A DNA stretch of 64,000 nucleotides from positions 682,001 to 746,000 of the forward strand of contig NZ_JAIWNB010000002.1 in the NCBI RefSeq assembly GCF_020215705.1. Reading direction: 5' to 3'. Position numbers and translations under genes: made by a program. Source of the DNA: Nonomuraea aurantiaca. Lineage in GTDB: Bacteria; Actinomycetota; Actinomycetes; Streptosporangiales; Streptosporangiaceae. The notes beneath the pieces were generated by a model. That model did not search any database, was not told where the DNA came from, and saw only the letters and a list, made by a program, of their open reading frames with translations. This document shows, piece after piece, positions 42,092-54,133 of this stretch (position 1 is the stretch's first letter; each line of letters starts with the position of its first letter).

Positions 42092-43006
42092 TCAGGCGAG
42101 CGGGGCCAGATACTTGTCCAGGTCGTCGAGGATCCCGCCGGCGGCCGTGACGCCGATGCCGAGCATCCACACCTCGTCGTCCACGTTGTGGGCGTTGCCC
42201 GACTTGACCGCCCCGAGGTTCTTCCAGAGCGGGCCGCCGGTCACCGCCGCCTGACTCTTGGCCGCCGCCTGGCCGTACGCGGTGTAGAAGACGGCGTCGG
42301 CGTCGGCCTGGGCGATGTTCTCCTGGCTCAGCTTGCCGAAGCGCTTGTCCTGCTGCGTGGCCAGCATCTGCGTCTCCGGGCGGGGGATGCCGGCGTCGCC
42401 GACGACGATGCCGCTGAACGACTCGGGGCCGTACATCCGGATCTCCGTCGGCATGAAGCGGACGATGCTCACCTTCAGCTTCGCGTACTTGGCGCCGACC
42501 TGCTTGGCCCGCGCCTCGTAGGCCGACAGCAGCCCGGCCGCCTGGTCCTTCTTGCCCAGGGCCTCGGCGTCGAGCAGGAAGTTCTGCTTCCAGGTGACGC
42601 CGACCTTCTCCGTGAACACGGTCGGGGCGATCTTGCTGAGCTTGTCGTAGAAGGCCGCCTGCCGGAACTTGGTGCCGAGGATGAGGTCCGGCTTGAGCGC
42701 CATGATGGCCTCGATGTTCGGCTGCTGAAGGGTGCCGACCGCCTTGGTCGCGGACAGCGCCGAGCCGAGGTACTTCGGCCACGCCTGGCTCTCGGTCGCC
42801 TGGGCCGCGCCCACGGGGGCCAGGCCCAGCGAGACCATCGTGTCGAGTTTGTCGGTGTCGAGAACCACGACCCGCTTCGGCGCCATCGGCACCTTCGTCT
42901 GGCCCATGGCGTGGGTGACCGTCCTGGTCGGCCCCGCCTGCTGGGGAGTGGTGGAGGTGCCGCAGGCGGCGAGCACGAGAAGGGGCAGCAGGAACGCCAG
43001 ACGCAT
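42092..43006 (-). CDS. Iron-siderophore ABC transporter substrate-binding lipoprotein
   Basis: A 304-residue FecB/FhuD-type binding protein. The lipobox LVLAACGT marks a lipoprotein. The Fe-siderophore fold shows in PKRVVVLDTDKLDTMVSLGL and IEAIMALKPDLILGT. An IdeR/DmdR-like iron box lies upstream. No permease or ATPase gene is adjacent, so it must use components encoded elsewhere. The chelate is unknown. Confidence 0.92.
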   Translation of the reverse strand: MRLAFLLPLLVLAACGTSTTPQQAGPTRTVTHAMGQTKVPMAPKRVVVLDTDKLDTMVSLGLAPVGAAQATESQAWPKYLGSALSATKAVGTLQQPNIEAIMALKPDLILGTKFRQAAFYDKLSKIAPTVFTEKVGVTWKQNFLLDAEALGKKDQAAGLLSAYEARAKQVGAKYAKLKVSIVRFMPTEIRMYGPESFSGIVVGDAGIPRPETQMLATQQDKRFGKLSQENIAQADADAVFYTAYGQAAAKSQAAVTGGPLWKNLGAVKSGNAHNVDDEVWMLGIGVTAAGGILDDLDKYLAPLA

Positions 43007-43025
43007 TGGGGGATCCCTTGATCGA

Positions 43026-43044
43026 TTAGGTTAGGCAAGCCTAA
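43026..43044 (-). promoter_or_regulatory. Iron box (IdeR/DmdR type)
   Basis: TTAGGTTAGGCAAGCCTAA differs from the classic 19-bp iron box at two central positions. It lies 20 bp before the lipoprotein gene start, so iron-loaded IdeR/DmdR would repress that gene. Confidence 0.85.
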
Positions 43045-43076
43045 GTCTATGCCTGAATATTCGGAACGCGCGGTCC

Positions 43077-43123
43077 GAAACATGGACGAAACACCAGTGG
43101 GACGAGATTCACGAATGTGAAAC
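43077..43123 (+). promoter_or_regulatory. GAAAC repeats upstream of amt: possible GlnR-type site
   Basis: GAAAC-ATGGAC-GAAAC (43077-43092) has the 5-6-5 spacing of half of a GlnR box, and a further GAAAC at 43119 overlaps a TTCAC-GAAT-GTGAA palindrome (43108-43121). The gTnAC partner elements are not clear. Nitrogen control of amt-glnB-glnD by GlnR is common in actinobacteria, so this is a reasonable candidate, not a proof. Confidence 0.4.
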
Positions 43124-43195
43124 ACACCCGGTCGAGCCACGAAACGCCGGGCGAACACGCTGTGGCCACACGTCACATGTAAGGAGGGTCGCGTC

Positions 43196-47063
<3,868 letters not shown>

Positions 47064-47194
47064 CCAACAGCACACATGAGTTACGGGTATGTTTTGCAGC
47101 GACGTGCCCGTTTTGCCGGGAAAGTCGGTTGCTTTACCTAGTGGACGGGCTGAACCCGCCGACGGAACGGGATGATTGAGGGGTAGCGGAAGCA

Positions 47195-50107
47195 GTGACT
47201 ACGGGGAACTCTGAAGGCGGCCAAACCGCCAGGCAGGCCCGCGGAAAGCGGCTGCTGCCCCGGCTGGGGCTGCGTAACTGGCGCGTGAGATGGCGTCTCA
47301 CCGCGCTGGTCCTCGTTCCCACCATGGCGGGGGTCGTGCTCGGGGGAGCGCGCGTGGTGGGCTCGGTCCAGAGCATCGGCGACTACGACCGCACGGCGCT
47401 CGCCGCGGAGCAGGCCGGTCACATCCGCGACCTGGTGCAGGCGCTCGGGCTGGAGCGTGACACCGGCGGCTGGCTGGCCGCCTCCAGCAAGGTGCGCAAG
47501 AAGCTCACCGAGCCGTACAAGGAGCGCAAGGCGAAGGTCGACGCGCTGGTCAAGACCGTGCAGGCCGACATGGCGGTCATGGACGAGTCCTACGGCGACC
47601 GCGTGCTCAACGCGGTCAAGCGGGCCCGCTACGACTTCAACGTCCTGAACAGGACCCGCAGCGAGGGCCAGAAGGACACCACCCGCTACGACTCGCTGCT
47701 CGACACGCTGCTCAAGCTGCACGACGAGCTGAGCCTGCTCAGCGACGACTCGCAGATCATCGGCCAGTTCCGCGCGCTGAGCGCGCTGGCGCGCGCGAAG
47801 GAGGAGGTGTCCAAGCAGCGTGTCCAGCTGCTCAAGGGCTACTACAACTCCGCGAGCGTGGACGCCAAGGAGGTCGAGCGGTTCATCGCCTCCAACGCCA
47901 GGCAGCGCGCGGAGATCGCCTCCGTCGGCCAGGAGGCCGGACCGGTCGTCGGCCTCGCGCTGTCGAAGGCGCTGACGGCGCCCGAGTACTACAACACCGA
48001 GCTGACCAAGGCCCGCGCCATCACGCTCGCCGCCGGCAAGGCGCCGGGCGTCAGGATCAGGGACGACCTGCTCGCCCAGACCGACCGCAAGAAGCCGGCG
48101 CCGGACCAGTGGTTCGACGACAACGCCACCGCCATCGACATCCTGCACTCCATCGAGGTCGACCTGAGCCAGAAGGTGGCGCTGCGCAGCCAGGAGCTAC
48201 GCGACTCCGAGACCCGAAACGCGATCATCGCCGGTGTGCTCATCGTCGCGCTGCTGCTGCTCGTCCTGCTGTTCACCGTCGCGATCGCCCGCTCGATGGT
48301 CACGCCGCTGCGCCGCCTGCGCACCGAGGCCCTGGAGATCGCCGGGTTCCGGTTGCCCGACGTGGTGCGCAAGCTCCGCGTCACCGGTGACGCCCCCGCC
48401 GACGTCCGCCCGATCGAGATCGAGGGCGACGACGAGATCGGCGACGTGGCCAGGGCCTTCGACCAGGTGCACCGCCAGGCCGTACGGCTGGCGGGCGAGG
48501 AGGCCGACCTCCGCAGCAACATCAGCTCGATGTTCGTCAACCTCTCGCGCCGCACCCAGACGCTGGTCGAGCGGCAGATCTCGCTGATCGATGGCCTGGA
48601 GAAGGGCGAGCAGGACGGCGCCCGCTTGGCCGACCTGTTCAAGCTCGACCACCTGGCCACCCGCATGCGGCGCAACTCGGAGAACCTCCTGGTCCTGGCC
48701 GGGCACGAGGCCACCCGCAGGCGCAGCCAGCCGGCCAAGCTGGTCGACGTGGTCCGCGCGGCGCTGTCGGAGGTCGAGGGCTACGAGCGCGTGCAGGTCA
48801 AGGTGCACCGGGCCACCTCGGTGCTCGGCAGCGCCGCCAACGACCTCGTCCACCTGGTGGCCGAGCTGGTCGAGAACGCCATCCAGTTCTCCCCGAACAA
48901 CTCCAACGTCGTGGTGTCGAGCAGCCTCATCGAAGGCGGCGGCGCGCTGCTGTCGGTGAACGACGTCGGCATCAGCATGACCGAGGACGAGCTCGCCGAG
49001 GCCAACCGCCGCCTGGCCGAGCCGCCGGTCGTGGACGTGTCGGTGTCGCGGCGGATGGGCCTGTTCGTGGTCGGCCGGCTGGCGCTGCGCCACGGCATCC
49101 GGGTCCAGCTGCGCAAGGGCGAAGGCGCCGGGCTGATCGCCATGGTGCTGCTGCCCCCGTCGCTGATCCCCGACGGCTCCCGGCCACCGCTGCCCCAGCG
49201 GCCCGCGTTCGGCGCCGGCACGCCGCCGAACGGCATGCCCGCGAACGGCGCGCCTGCGGCCACGCCGACCAACGGCGTGCCCGCGCCCAACGGCACGTTC
49301 CGGTCGTTCGCCAGCTTCGACTCCTTCGACACCGGCGCCGGGGCATCGCGTCCCCCCTTCACGGCCGACACGGACGGCGGGGCCCACCGGCCGTCCTTCG
49401 ACTCGGGCAACTACCCGTCGTACCCGAGCCAGTCGCCGTCGTACCCCGACCCGGGTCAGCCGCCGTCGTATCCCACTCCGGACCAGGGAGCGCGGTCGCC
49501 CGGCCGGGCGTATCCGGCGCAGCCGCCGGCGTCCGGGCCGCGCTATCCGGCCCAGCCCCCGGCGTACCCCAGCCAGGAGCGCACCGGCTCCTTCCCCTCC
49601 TACCCCGGTCCCGGCTCTGATGGTGCGTTCCAGACGCCCTACAGCACCGGTGAGCCGCGCAGGCAGGACGCTCCGCCGTCGGTGGACGTCTCGCCCATGG
49701 AGCCCGGCCAGGAGGAGTTCCTGCCCATCTTCGCCGCCGTGGAATCCGCCTGGTTCCGCCGGCCGACGGAAGAGCGGGCACCGGATTCGCCGAGCCGGGA
49801 TGAGTCGACCCCCACACAAGCCATACTCTCTGTGGAGGATTCGTGGCGAAACCCCGCTGACGCCGGTTGGCAGGCGGCGGCCGCCGCGAGCGATCCCAGC
49901 CTTGGGGGCACCACGTCCTCGGGGCTACCCAAGCGCACTCCCAAGGCGAACCTGGTTCCTGGTACGGCCGGCCAACCGCAGCAGTCGCAGCGGCAGGCCC
50001 CGATGCCACCGGTCTCCGCCGAGCGATCGCGCAGCAGGTTGGCGAGCTTCCAGCAGGGAGTACGCCGGGGTCGTGCGGAAGTACGTGGACAGGAGGAACA
50101 ACAGTGA
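47195..50107 (+). CDS. cvnA: CvnA-type nitrate/nitrite-sensing-domain histidine kinase (conservon gene A)
   Basis: A 970-residue membrane kinase. TM1 lies near residues 33-55 and TM2 near 345-370, with a NIT-type four-helix sensor domain outside. HAMP and kinase parts follow (LSRRTQTLVERQISLIDGLE, LDHLATRMRRNSENLLVLAG, then LVAELVENAIQFSPN as N box and SVSRRMGLFVVGRLALRHG). The last 300 residues are a Pro/Ser/Tyr-rich tail (for example SYPSQSPSYPDPGQPPSYP). The start is GTG at 47195. It is the first gene of cvnABCD. NIT-domain family membership does not prove that nitrate is the signal. Confidence 0.92.
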   Translation: MTTGNSEGGQTARQARGKRLLPRLGLRNWRVRWRLTALVLVPTMAGVVLGGARVVGSVQSIGDYDRTALAAEQAGHIRDLVQALGLERDTGGWLAASSKVRKKLTEPYKERKAKVDALVKTVQADMAVMDESYGDRVLNAVKRARYDFNVLNRTRSEGQKDTTRYDSLLDTLLKLHDELSLLSDDSQIIGQFRALSALARAKEEVSKQRVQLLKGYYNSASVDAKEVERFIASNARQRAEIASVGQEAGPVVGLALSKALTAPEYYNTELTKARAITLAAGKAPGVRIRDDLLAQTDRKKPAPDQWFDDNATAIDILHSIEVDLSQKVALRSQELRDSETRNAIIAGVLIVALLLLVLLFTVAIARSMVTPLRRLRTEALEIAGFRLPDVVRKLRVTGDAPADVRPIEIEGDDEIGDVARAFDQVHRQAVRLAGEEADLRSNISSMFVNLSRRTQTLVERQISLIDGLEKGEQDGARLADLFKLDHLATRMRRNSENLLVLAGHEATRRRSQPAKLVDVVRAALSEVEGYERVQVKVHRATSVLGSAANDLVHLVAELVENAIQFSPNNSNVVVSSSLIEGGGALLSVNDVGISMTEDELAEANRRLAEPPVVDVSVSRRMGLFVVGRLALRHGIRVQLRKGEGAGLIAMVLLPPSLIPDGSRPPLPQRPAFGAGTPPNGMPANGAPAATPTNGVPAPNGTFRSFASFDSFDTGAGASRPPFTADTDGGAHRPSFDSGNYPSYPSQSPSYPDPGQPPSYPTPDQGARSPGRAYPAQPPASGPRYPAQPPAYPSQERTGSFPSYPGPGSDGAFQTPYSTGEPRRQDAPPSVDVSPMEPGQEEFLPIFAAVESAWFRRPTEERAPDSPSRDESTPTQAILSVEDSWRNPADAGWQAAAAASDPSLGGTTSSGLPKRTPKANLVPGTAGQPQQSQRQAPMPPVSAERSRSRLASFQQGVRRGRAEVRGQEEQQ

Positions 50108-50132
50108 TTGAGCGTCCTGCCGGGGAGGGCGA

Positions 50133-50555
50133 GTGACCACCCTTAGCCATGAGGCCCACAGGTTCGACTGGCTGATCACCGACTTCGTGCGGAACACGCC
50201 CGGAGTCGCGCATGCCGTCGTCGTCTCGGCCGACGGCCTCTGCCTGGCCAGCTCCGAGGGCTTCCCGCCGGACCGCGCCGACCAGCTCGCCGCGGTGTCC
50301 GCGGGCCTGCTGAGCCTGACGGTGGGCGCGTCCCGGGTGTTCGAGGGCGGCTCCGTGTCGCAGACCGTCGTCGAGATGCAGCGCGGGCTGCTCGTCGTGA
50401 TGGCGATCAGCGACGGCTCCGTCCTGACCGTGTTGGCGGGGATCGACTGCGACATGGGACTGGTGGCGTATCAGATGACGCTGCTCGTCGACCGGGCGGG
50501 CCAGGCGCTGACGCCGGCCCTGCGCGCGGAGCTTCAGGCGGCCAGGACGCGGTGA
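50133..50555 (+). CDS. cvnB: CvnB roadblock/LC7 domain protein
   Basis: A 140-residue roadblock/LC7 protein (FDWLITDFVRNTPGVAHAVV, then VSADGLCLASSEGF and GQALTPALRAELQAA). In conservons it forms a complex with CvnA, CvnC and the CvnD GTPase at the membrane; roadblock proteins act as GTPase-activating or scaffold subunits. CGGGGAGGG lies ahead of the GTG start at 50133. It starts 26 bp after cvnA. Confidence 0.95.
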   Translation: MTTLSHEAHRFDWLITDFVRNTPGVAHAVVVSADGLCLASSEGFPPDRADQLAAVSAGLLSLTVGASRVFEGGSVSQTVVEMQRGLLVVMAISDGSVLTVLAGIDCDMGLVAYQMTLLVDRAGQALTPALRAELQAARTR

Positions 50556-50581
50556 TGCAATGGAACTGATGGGGGAGGGCC

Positions 50582-50944
50582 GTGTACGGCGTTGACGGAA
50601 CCGGGGACGATGAGCCCCTGTTCCGTCCGTACGCGGTGACCGGCGGCCGCTCAGAGCCGCGTTACCACCTGGCGATGGAGACGCTGATCTCGTCGATGTC
50701 CATACCGGATGACGAGATGTCCATGCTCACTCCCGAGCAGGAGGCCATCATGCAGCTCTGTCGTACGTTCCGGTCGGTCGCCGAGATCTCGGCCCTGCTC
50801 CGCGTCCCGCTGGGCGTGGCTCGAGTGCTCGTGGCGGACATGTCCGACGAAGGACTTGTCCGCCTGCACCAGCCACGTCTCAGCGAGGGACAGCCAGACC
50901 TCAATATGCTCGAAAGGGTGCTCAGTGGACTTCGCAGGCTCTAG
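50582..50944 (+). CDS. cvnC: CvnC DUF742 domain protein
   Basis: A 120-residue DUF742 protein, the invariant third gene of conservons. It has the family features LFRPYAVTGGRSEPRYHLAM near the start, a winged-helix-like part (FRSVAEISALLRVPLGVARV, LVADMSDEGLV) and C-terminal LNMLERVLSGLRRL. GGGGGAG precedes the GTG start at 50582. Its 3' end overlaps cvnD by 20 bp. Confidence 0.95.
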   Translation: MYGVDGTGDDEPLFRPYAVTGGRSEPRYHLAMETLISSMSIPDDEMSMLTPEQEAIMQLCRTFRSVAEISALLRVPLGVARVLVADMSDEGLVRLHQPRLSEGQPDLNMLERVLSGLRRL

Positions 50945-51503
50945 CCCCGGCCTCACGTCGACGAAGATCGTCGTCGCGGGCGGGTTCGGCGTCGGCAAGA
51001 CGACGTTCGTGGGGGCGGTGTCCGAGATCCTGCCGCTCACCACAGAAGCGGTCATGACCGACGCGTCCGCGGGCATCGACGACCTCGGCATGACGCCGAA
51101 CAAGCAGACGACGACCGTCGCCATGGACTTCGGGCGCGTGTCGTTGGACCGTGACCTGATCCTCTACCTGTTCGGCACGCCCGGACAGCACCGGTTCTGG
51201 TTCATGTGGGACGACCTCGTGCGCGGCGCGATCGGCGCCGTGGTGCTGCTCGACACGCGGCGCCTGGCCGACAGCTTCCCGGCGATCGACTACTTCGAAG
51301 AGGCCAAGCTGCCGTTCGTGGTGGGCGTCAACGGCTGGGAGGGCCAGTTCCCGCACTCGGAGGAAGAGGTGCGCGAGGCGCTGGCGCTGTCGTCGAACGT
51401 GCCGATCGTGCGTACGGACGCGCGGCACCGCGAGTCGGTGAAGGGGACGCTGATCTCCCTCGTCGAGCACGTCGTTCGCCTACGTGCGGCGCCCGTCTCC
51501 TAG
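50925..51503 (+). CDS. cvnD: CvnD small GTPase-like ATP/GTP-binding protein
   Basis: A 192-residue Ras-like GTPase of the MglA/CvnD type. P-loop GGFGVGKTTFVGA, switch region GMTPNKQTTTVAMDFGR, then DLILYLFGTPGQHRFWFMWD (G3-like DxxG) and VGVNGWEG for base recognition. The GTG start at 50925 overlaps the cvnC 3' end; AAAGGG is upstream. With cvnABC it makes the complete membrane-linked GTPase switch of a conservon. No cytochrome P450 (cvnE) follows. Confidence 0.93.
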   Translation: MDFAGSSPGLTSTKIVVAGGFGVGKTTFVGAVSEILPLTTEAVMTDASAGIDDLGMTPNKQTTTVAMDFGRVSLDRDLILYLFGTPGQHRFWFMWDDLVRGAIGAVVLLDTRRLADSFPAIDYFEEAKLPFVVGVNGWEGQFPHSEEEVREALALSSNVPIVRTDARHRESVKGTLISLVEHVVRLRAAPVS

Positions 51504-51511
51504 CGGGCATC

Positions 51512-52273
51512 ATGGGGATCGCGCTCGCGGCCGCTGCCGTGGTGCTCGGCGTGGCCGTCTGGTGGGCCCGCCGTGTCTTCATCTCCGGCTCGGTCGGCTC
51601 ATCTGACCCGGTTGCGGCCGGGCACGGGGCGGGGTGGGCGGCGCGGCTGGACGAAGAGGCCGCGACTGCGCTGCTGGAAGGTCTGAGGGCCTACGCCGAC
51701 GCGGGGAACGCGGTGGACATGGGCGGGGAACGCGGCGTCCTGACGGTCTTCGAGCCGCCGCGGCTCATCTCGCTCGACCTGCTCGCCGGCCGGTTCGCCG
51801 CCCGGGGGCCGGAGGCCATGCACGATCCGCAGACCACGGTCGGCGCGCTGCTGGCCGGGTTCCTGGCCGTCGAGGAGCCGGGGGTGCTGCACCTGCGCCC
51901 AGGTTGGGCGGATGGCGAGGGCTTCGCCGCCAGGGTGCGCGCGATCGTCCGCTCCGAAATCGCCGTGCCGGATGGAGGCGCCCTGGGTGTGCTGGGGATC
52001 GCCGTGCCGGGTGACGACGGGCGGCCCGGCACCACGCTGCTGCTCGACCTGGCCCGAATCCGTGACCAGTACGACGAGTCGCGGGCCCGGCAGCCGGGGG
52101 CGCCCGACGAGGTGGTGCTCCGCAGCGTGCTGACGAGCGCGATCGCCAACGGCGGCCCTGGCCTGACCTGGACCGTGCCACCTACGGAACGGCAACTCGG
52201 CAACGCGCTCGCCACCGTCGGCCTGCCTGAGCGCCGCGCCGCACCCGCCGTCAAGCAAGCGGCCGACCACTAG
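51512..52273 (+). CDS. Conservon-linked membrane-anchored protein, unknown function
   Basis: A 253-residue protein. A single N-terminal TM helix (MGIALAAAAVVLGVAVWWAR) is followed by a long soluble domain with no motif I recognise (for example DMGGERGVLTVFEPPRLISL, TTVGALLAGFLAVEEPGVLH, TTLLLDLARIRDQYDESR). The start ATG lies 8 bp after the cvnD stop, so it is cotranscribed with cvnABCD and could be an effector or membrane partner of the GTPase. Confidence 0.75.
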   Translation: MGIALAAAAVVLGVAVWWARRVFISGSVGSSDPVAAGHGAGWAARLDEEAATALLEGLRAYADAGNAVDMGGERGVLTVFEPPRLISLDLLAGRFAARGPEAMHDPQTTVGALLAGFLAVEEPGVLHLRPGWADGEGFAARVRAIVRSEIAVPDGGALGVLGIAVPGDDGRPGTTLLLDLARIRDQYDESRARQPGAPDEVVLRSVLTSAIANGGPGLTWTVPPTERQLGNALATVGLPERRAAPAVKQAADH

Positions 52274-52334
52274 CGGAACCGGCCGTGCCGGGGATCGTCA
52301 GGCCGATCCGGCGTCCCTTCCGGAGCGTGGCCTG

Positions 52335-53105
52335 CTAGGCCGATCCGGCCCGTCGGGTGATCAGGGCGTCGATGCCGTCCAGGACGCGTTCGAGGCCGAA
52401 CTCGAAGGCGTGCTCCGCGCTGTAGGCGCCGCCCAGGGCCTCCGCCGCGGCCTGGCCGACGCGGGAGGCCGTGGGCCAGCGCGACGCGTCAGAGATTCGG
52501 CTGAGGAACGGGGCGTGCGCCGCCCACCACTGCTCGTCCGTCAGCCCGGTCTGGCTCTCCGCCTGCGCGGCCTCCACCGCCCCCCTGGCCGTGCCGTGCA
52601 CGAACCCGGTCACCAGGGTGATCACCGAGTCCATCTCCACGTCCGTCAGCCCGATGCCCTCGACGGCGCGCAGCTCGTAGTCGTACTTGGCCGTGGTGTT
52701 CGGTCCCAGCACCGGGCGGCTGATCGCCACTTGCAGGAGCCAGGGGTGGCGGTGGTAGAGGGCCCAGTTCTCCTTGGCGATGAGCGTCAGCCTGCTCCGC
52801 CAGTCGCCGGGAACGTCCTCCGGCCTGGCCGTCTCGCCGTACACGGTGTCGAGCATGAGGTCGAGCAGCTCCGGCTTGCCCGGTACGTACGTGTAGAGCG
52901 ACATCGTGCCGACGCCCAGCCGCTCGGCGACGCGGCGCATCGACAGTGCCGGGAGGCCGTCGGCGTCGGCCACCTCGATGGCGGCACGGACGATCCGGTC
53001 GACGCTCAGGTCGGGCTTGCCCTTGCGGCTGGTCCGCTCGCTGGTGCGCCAGAGCAGGGCCAGGCTGCGTGCCGGGTCGCCCTTGCCGGAGTACTCGATG
53101 GTCAC
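52335..53105 (-). CDS. TetR/AcrR-family regulator of the divergent DrrAB exporter
   Basis: A 256-residue TetR protein. The helix-turn-helix is in IEVADADGLPALSMRRVAER, LGVGTMSLYTYVPGKPELLD; the C-terminal ligand-binding domain is of the TetR_C type (FEFGLERVLDGIDALITRR). The start is unclear: GTG at 53105 follows GGAG directly, and a GTG at 53120 is in frame. The frame continues upstream, but that part overlaps the operator and the exporter gene. It is divergent from the DrrAB genes and likely represses them. Confidence 0.9.
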   Translation of the reverse strand: MTIEYSGKGDPARSLALLWRTSERTSRKGKPDLSVDRIVRAAIEVADADGLPALSMRRVAERLGVGTMSLYTYVPGKPELLDLMLDTVYGETARPEDVPGDWRSRLTLIAKENWALYHRHPWLLQVAISRPVLGPNTTAKYDYELRAVEGIGLTDVEMDSVITLVTGFVHGTARGAVEAAQAESQTGLTDEQWWAAHAPFLSRISDASRWPTASRVGQAAAEALGGAYSAEHAFEFGLERVLDGIDALITRRAGSA

Positions 53106-53107
53106 CT

Positions 53108-53167
53108 CCGTACGGTACACCGTACGGTTGCGGGCTTGAATCGTATACTGTACGGTACAACGTACGG
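53108..53167. promoter_or_regulatory. Two palindromic CGTACGGTACANCGTACGG operators
   Basis: Near-identical 19-bp sites at 53109-53127 and 53149-53167, exactly 40 bp apart, fill the promoter between the TetR gene and the exporter. Each is itself built from nested CCGTACGG palindromes. Two dimers on the same DNA face are expected. The first site overlaps the 5' edge of the TetR gene. Confidence 0.88.
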
Positions 53168-53183
53168 AGTTTAGGGAGGCGCC

Positions 53184-54107
53184 ATGGCGGCGGTAATCGC
53201 ACAGAGCCTGCGCAAGGCGTACGGCAAGAAGACGGCCCTTGACGGCTTCGACCTGGAAGTGGCCGAAGGCACGGTCTGCGGGCTGCTCGGCCCGAACGGC
53301 GCGGGCAAGACCACGGCCGTCCGCATCCTCACCACGCTCCTGCGCCCGGACGGCGGCCGCGCGGAGGTGGCCGGGTTCGACGTGGCGGCCCGCCCCCGGC
53401 TGGTACGGCGGAGCATCGGCCTCGTCGGCCAGCACGCGGCGGTGGACGAGGTGCTGACCGGCAGGCAGAACCTGGAGCTGTTCGGCCGCCTCTACCACCT
53501 GGACGCCCGCGCGGCCAGGGGACGGGCCGCCGAGCTGCTGGACGCGTTCGACCTGGAGCATCCGGGCCCCGTCAAGGAGTATTCGGGCGGCATGCGGCGC
53601 CGGCTCGACTTGGCGGCCGGCATGATCCTCTCCCCGCCCGTGCTCTTCCTCGACGAGCCCACCACGGGGCTCGACCCGCGCAGCCGGGGCGAGGTGTGGA
53701 AGGCGGTGCGCGCCCTCGTCGCCACCGGCACCACGGTGCTGCTCACCACCCAATACCTGGAGGAGGCCGACCAGCTCGCGGACCGCGTCTCGGTCATCGA
53801 CGCCGGCCGGGTCGTCGCCGAGGGCACGCCGGGCGAGCTCAAGTCCAAGCTCGGCGGCGACCGGCTCGACGTGGTCGTCAGGGACGCGGCGCGGCTGGCC
53901 GAGGCCGCCGGGATCGTCGGCCGGGCGGCCGCCGGGCCCGCCGAGTTCGACGAGGACACCCGTCACGTGAGCGCCCCGGTGAGCGAGCGGGTTCAGGCGC
54001 TCACGGCGGTCCTGACGGCGTTCTCGGCCGCGGGCATCGAGGCCGAGGACGTCGCGCTGCGCAGGCCGACACTCGACGAGGTCTTCCTGAGCCTCACGGC
54101 CGCCTGA
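53184..54107 (+). CDS. DrrA-like ABC ATPase
   Basis: A 307-residue DrrA-family ATPase: Walker A LGPNGAGKTTAVRIL, signature YSGGMRRRLDLAAGM, Walker B VLFLDEPTTGLDPRSR, H-loop TQYLEEAD (a Gln in place of His, as in DrrA), then a DUF4162-like tail. GGGAGGC lies four bases before the ATG. It pairs with the downstream ABC-2 permease as the second DrrAB system of the window. Confidence 0.95.
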   Translation: MAAVIAQSLRKAYGKKTALDGFDLEVAEGTVCGLLGPNGAGKTTAVRILTTLLRPDGGRAEVAGFDVAARPRLVRRSIGLVGQHAAVDEVLTGRQNLELFGRLYHLDARAARGRAAELLDAFDLEHPGPVKEYSGGMRRRLDLAAGMILSPPVLFLDEPTTGLDPRSRGEVWKAVRALVATGTTVLLTTQYLEEADQLADRVSVIDAGRVVAEGTPGELKSKLGGDRLDVVVRDAARLAEAAGIVGRAAAGPAEFDEDTRHVSAPVSERVQALTAVLTAFSAAGIEAEDVALRRPTLDEVFLSLTAA

Positions 54108-54133
54108 AACCCTTCGACGTCAGGAGTTCCCAC

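Noticed and set aside
52302-52347. Repeated AGGCCGATCCGG near the end of the TetR gene as an attachment site
   Set aside because: Only 12 bp, one copy is the last codons of the TetR gene, and there is no mobile gene nearby.
52335-53966. Long minus-strand frame that would give a 543-residue TetR protein
   Set aside because: The extra N-terminal part is the antisense of the DrrA-like gene and crosses the palindromic operators. TetR homology starts at about 53040.
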